A DNA stretch of 64,000 bases from an uncultured Porphyromonadaceae bacterium. Lineage in GTDB: Bacteria > Bacteroidota > Bacteroidia > Bacteroidales > Muribaculaceae. Below are positions 62,793 through 64,000 of this stretch, in pieces (position 1 is the stretch's first letter; each line of letters opens with the position of its first letter). A model generated the notes under the pieces. The model worked only from the letters and a program-made list of their open reading frames with translations. It was not told the DNA's origin and did not search any database. The position numbers and the translations under genes were made by a program. Location: assembly GCA_937901905.1 (NCBI GenBank), contig CALDIF010000084.1, forward strand, positions 1-64,000, written 5' to 3'.

Positions 62793-63827
62793 ATGAAACG
62801 CGGATCAATATCACACTTCATCACTCGCACGCTCATTGCAGCATTGCCGTTGGCTATGCTGGTTGTCACATATTTATTGACCGATCCGTTCCGCGTGATT
62901 CGTCACTACGACGACGGGACGGGGGCGCGCAGTGACACCGTGCGTTTTAGCGTGAATGCCGGGTGGGTGGCAATTACCAACTTCGAACGTTATCAACCGA
63001 CATACCGCTACGACAGTTTCATTTTCGGGTCGTCGATGTCACAAAATTTTTCGGTTGCTCATTGGCAACAGTACCTGCCCGAGGGGTCACGAGCCTATCA
63101 CATGGATCAATCGATGGAAACAATAGAGGGAATGACCGACAAACTGCGTTGGTTGCTCTCGCGTGGCGACACCGTGCGACACGCCCTCATCATCATTGAA
63201 CAGGAAATGTTACTTCGCGAACCGATTGATGATGATTTCCTTTTTGCCCGACCGCCACAAACACTTACCCTACCGTTTGCTACCGTTCGGTTCCACATCA
63301 CTGCATTCAACAGTTTCAAGGATCCCGATTTCCTCTCATGGCGATTTACCGACGGTGATATTCGCTCTGCATGGGGGTTACGGTTTGCCACGACCGATAT
63401 TCAAGACCGCATCAAGGAGTGTAATGAGAGTTATTATGCCCGTTTTGACTCACTCATAGCCGTTGATCCCGAAGAATATTACACGCCCGAGCGATTGCGT
63501 CGCATTGACGTGACCGTTGAGCCGACACCCGAGCGACCGGCAATTGACCGGCATCGCTTAGACCGACTGTTGTCGCTGCGCGACATGCTTCACCGACATC
63601 ACAGCGATTACAACATCATCATCGTTCCGCGTTTCAAACGCACGATGTTACACCCGAGCGACCGTGCAGTCCTCATCGCCTTATTCGGTGCCGGGCGTGT
63701 GCACGACTTCTCGCACGACACAGTTCTCGCCGACAATCCCCACTATTACTACGACCACGCTGCACACCCCACATCAGCCACTTGCCGCCTCCTGCTTGAC
63801 CTCACCTATCAAGCGATTGCCGAATAA
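62793..63827 (+). CDS. SGNH-type DltD-like partner of the MBOAT acyltransferase
   Basis: This membrane-anchored extracytoplasmic protein has 344 residues. It has one N-terminal membrane segment (about 10-30), then a globular domain with GSSMSQNF (S80/S81 as the likely nucleophile region) and a C-terminal Asp-His pair (D321, H325 in YYDHAAHP). This SGNH-like arrangement is typical of proteins that follow AlgI/DltB-type acyltransferases and receive the acyl group. I cannot name the acyl acceptor. It follows MBOAT by 3 nt. Confidence 0.82.
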   Translation: MKRGSISHFITRTLIAALPLAMLVVTYLLTDPFRVIRHYDDGTGARSDTVRFSVNAGWVAITNFERYQPTYRYDSFIFGSSMSQNFSVAHWQQYLPEGSRAYHMDQSMETIEGMTDKLRWLLSRGDTVRHALIIIEQEMLLREPIDDDFLFARPPQTLTLPFATVRFHITAFNSFKDPDFLSWRFTDGDIRSAWGLRFATTDIQDRIKECNESYYARFDSLIAVDPEEYYTPERLRRIDVTVEPTPERPAIDRHRLDRLLSLRDMLHRHHSDYNIIIVPRFKRTMLHPSDRAVLIALFGAGRVHDFSHDTVLADNPHYYYDHAAHPTSATCRLLLDLTYQAIAE

Positions 63828-64000
63828 CGCCACAAACTCCGAACCGACTCCGAACACCCCCCTCGCCTGCGACACTTCGCTCCCGACACTTCGCACCCGG
63901 TGGTTGGTATAAGTCGCTTCTCTCCCATCGCTTCGCTCGCGACATGGCGAGAAAAGTAAGACCGCATATTAATCGTTCCTTGGAGAGGAACACTAACCAC
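63828..64000. other. Non-coding right edge with short repeats
   Basis: No gene is supported. The stretch holds a 14-bp near-tandem repeat (cgacacttcgc at 63870-63880 and 63884-63894), followed by a cgcttc/gcgac-rich segment around 63915-63955. It may be an interspersed repeat or the start of the next gene's leader; the window ends before this can be told. Confidence 0.35.

Noticed and set aside
1..64000. CRISPR array, prophage, integrative element or complete insertion sequence
   Set aside because: No spaced direct repeats, cas, integrase, transposase, phage structural or conjugation genes were recognised.

Overview
This is a chromosomal stretch of a Bacteroidota bacterium, most likely a gut Bacteroidales of the Muribaculaceae type (the family is inferred; no marker gene for it is present). 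The support is: many start regions carry the Bacteroidota -7 element TAnnTTTG; envelope genes have phylum-typical forms (TamL as an Omp85 lipoprotein, an FeoA-FeoB fusion, a large TamB); and base composition is balanced with tightly packed, often ATGA-overlapping genes. About 50 protein genes were found. No rRNA, tRNA, CRISPR array, intact insertion sequence or prophage was seen.

Layout. 1-6200: leader and the rod-shape operon mreB-mreC-mreD-mrdA-rodA. 6230-13449 (minus): tamB-tamL, the translocation and assembly module. 13551-15275: a disturbed patch with a PIN-toxin remnant, a four-helix-bundle/zinc-finger gene, an iterated 8-bp repeat, a 21-bp inverted repeat and a decayed reading frame. 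15276-17680: two small membrane proteins, corA and glutaminase. 17756-19581 (minus): cysK-cysE. 19714-23481 (minus): SGNH hydrolase, AlbA_2 protein, C1 peptidase and a Wza-like lipoprotein, probably one operon. 23555-29107 (minus): OmpA-like lipoprotein, class III fructose bisphosphatase, phosphohexomutase and MTA/SAH nucleosidase. 29347-32381: marC and lon.

32481-43017 (minus): alpha-amylase, groES-groEL, htpG-yraN, a ClpC-like ATPase without its N domain, and a nuclease lipoprotein followed by a LolE-like permease. Together with lon this is a dense protein-quality-control region. 43193-46097: an iron/heme/cobalamin-type ABC importer (binding lipoprotein, permease, ATPase). 46114-51325 (minus): sugar O-acetyltransferase, a DUF362 protein and a large multi-module alpha-amylase cut by one in-frame TAG. 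51670-56485: a HerA-like DUF853 ATPase, a YqaA-type membrane protein and FeoAB. 56521-57531 (minus): a WYL regulator. 57677-63827: a dTDP-sugar operon (rfbB, rfbA, FdtA-like isomerase, FdtB-like aminotransferase) running into an MBOAT acyltransferase and its SGNH/DltD-like partner, so a surface-glycan locus probably continues past the right edge.

The most notable points are the amber-interrupted amylase with four starch-binding-like modules, the N-domain-less ClpC with an altered ClpP-contact loop, shared palindromic sites upstream of groES and htpG, the disturbed patch at 13.5-15 kb, and the sugar/acylation operon. I found no convincing wholly new defence or mobile system.
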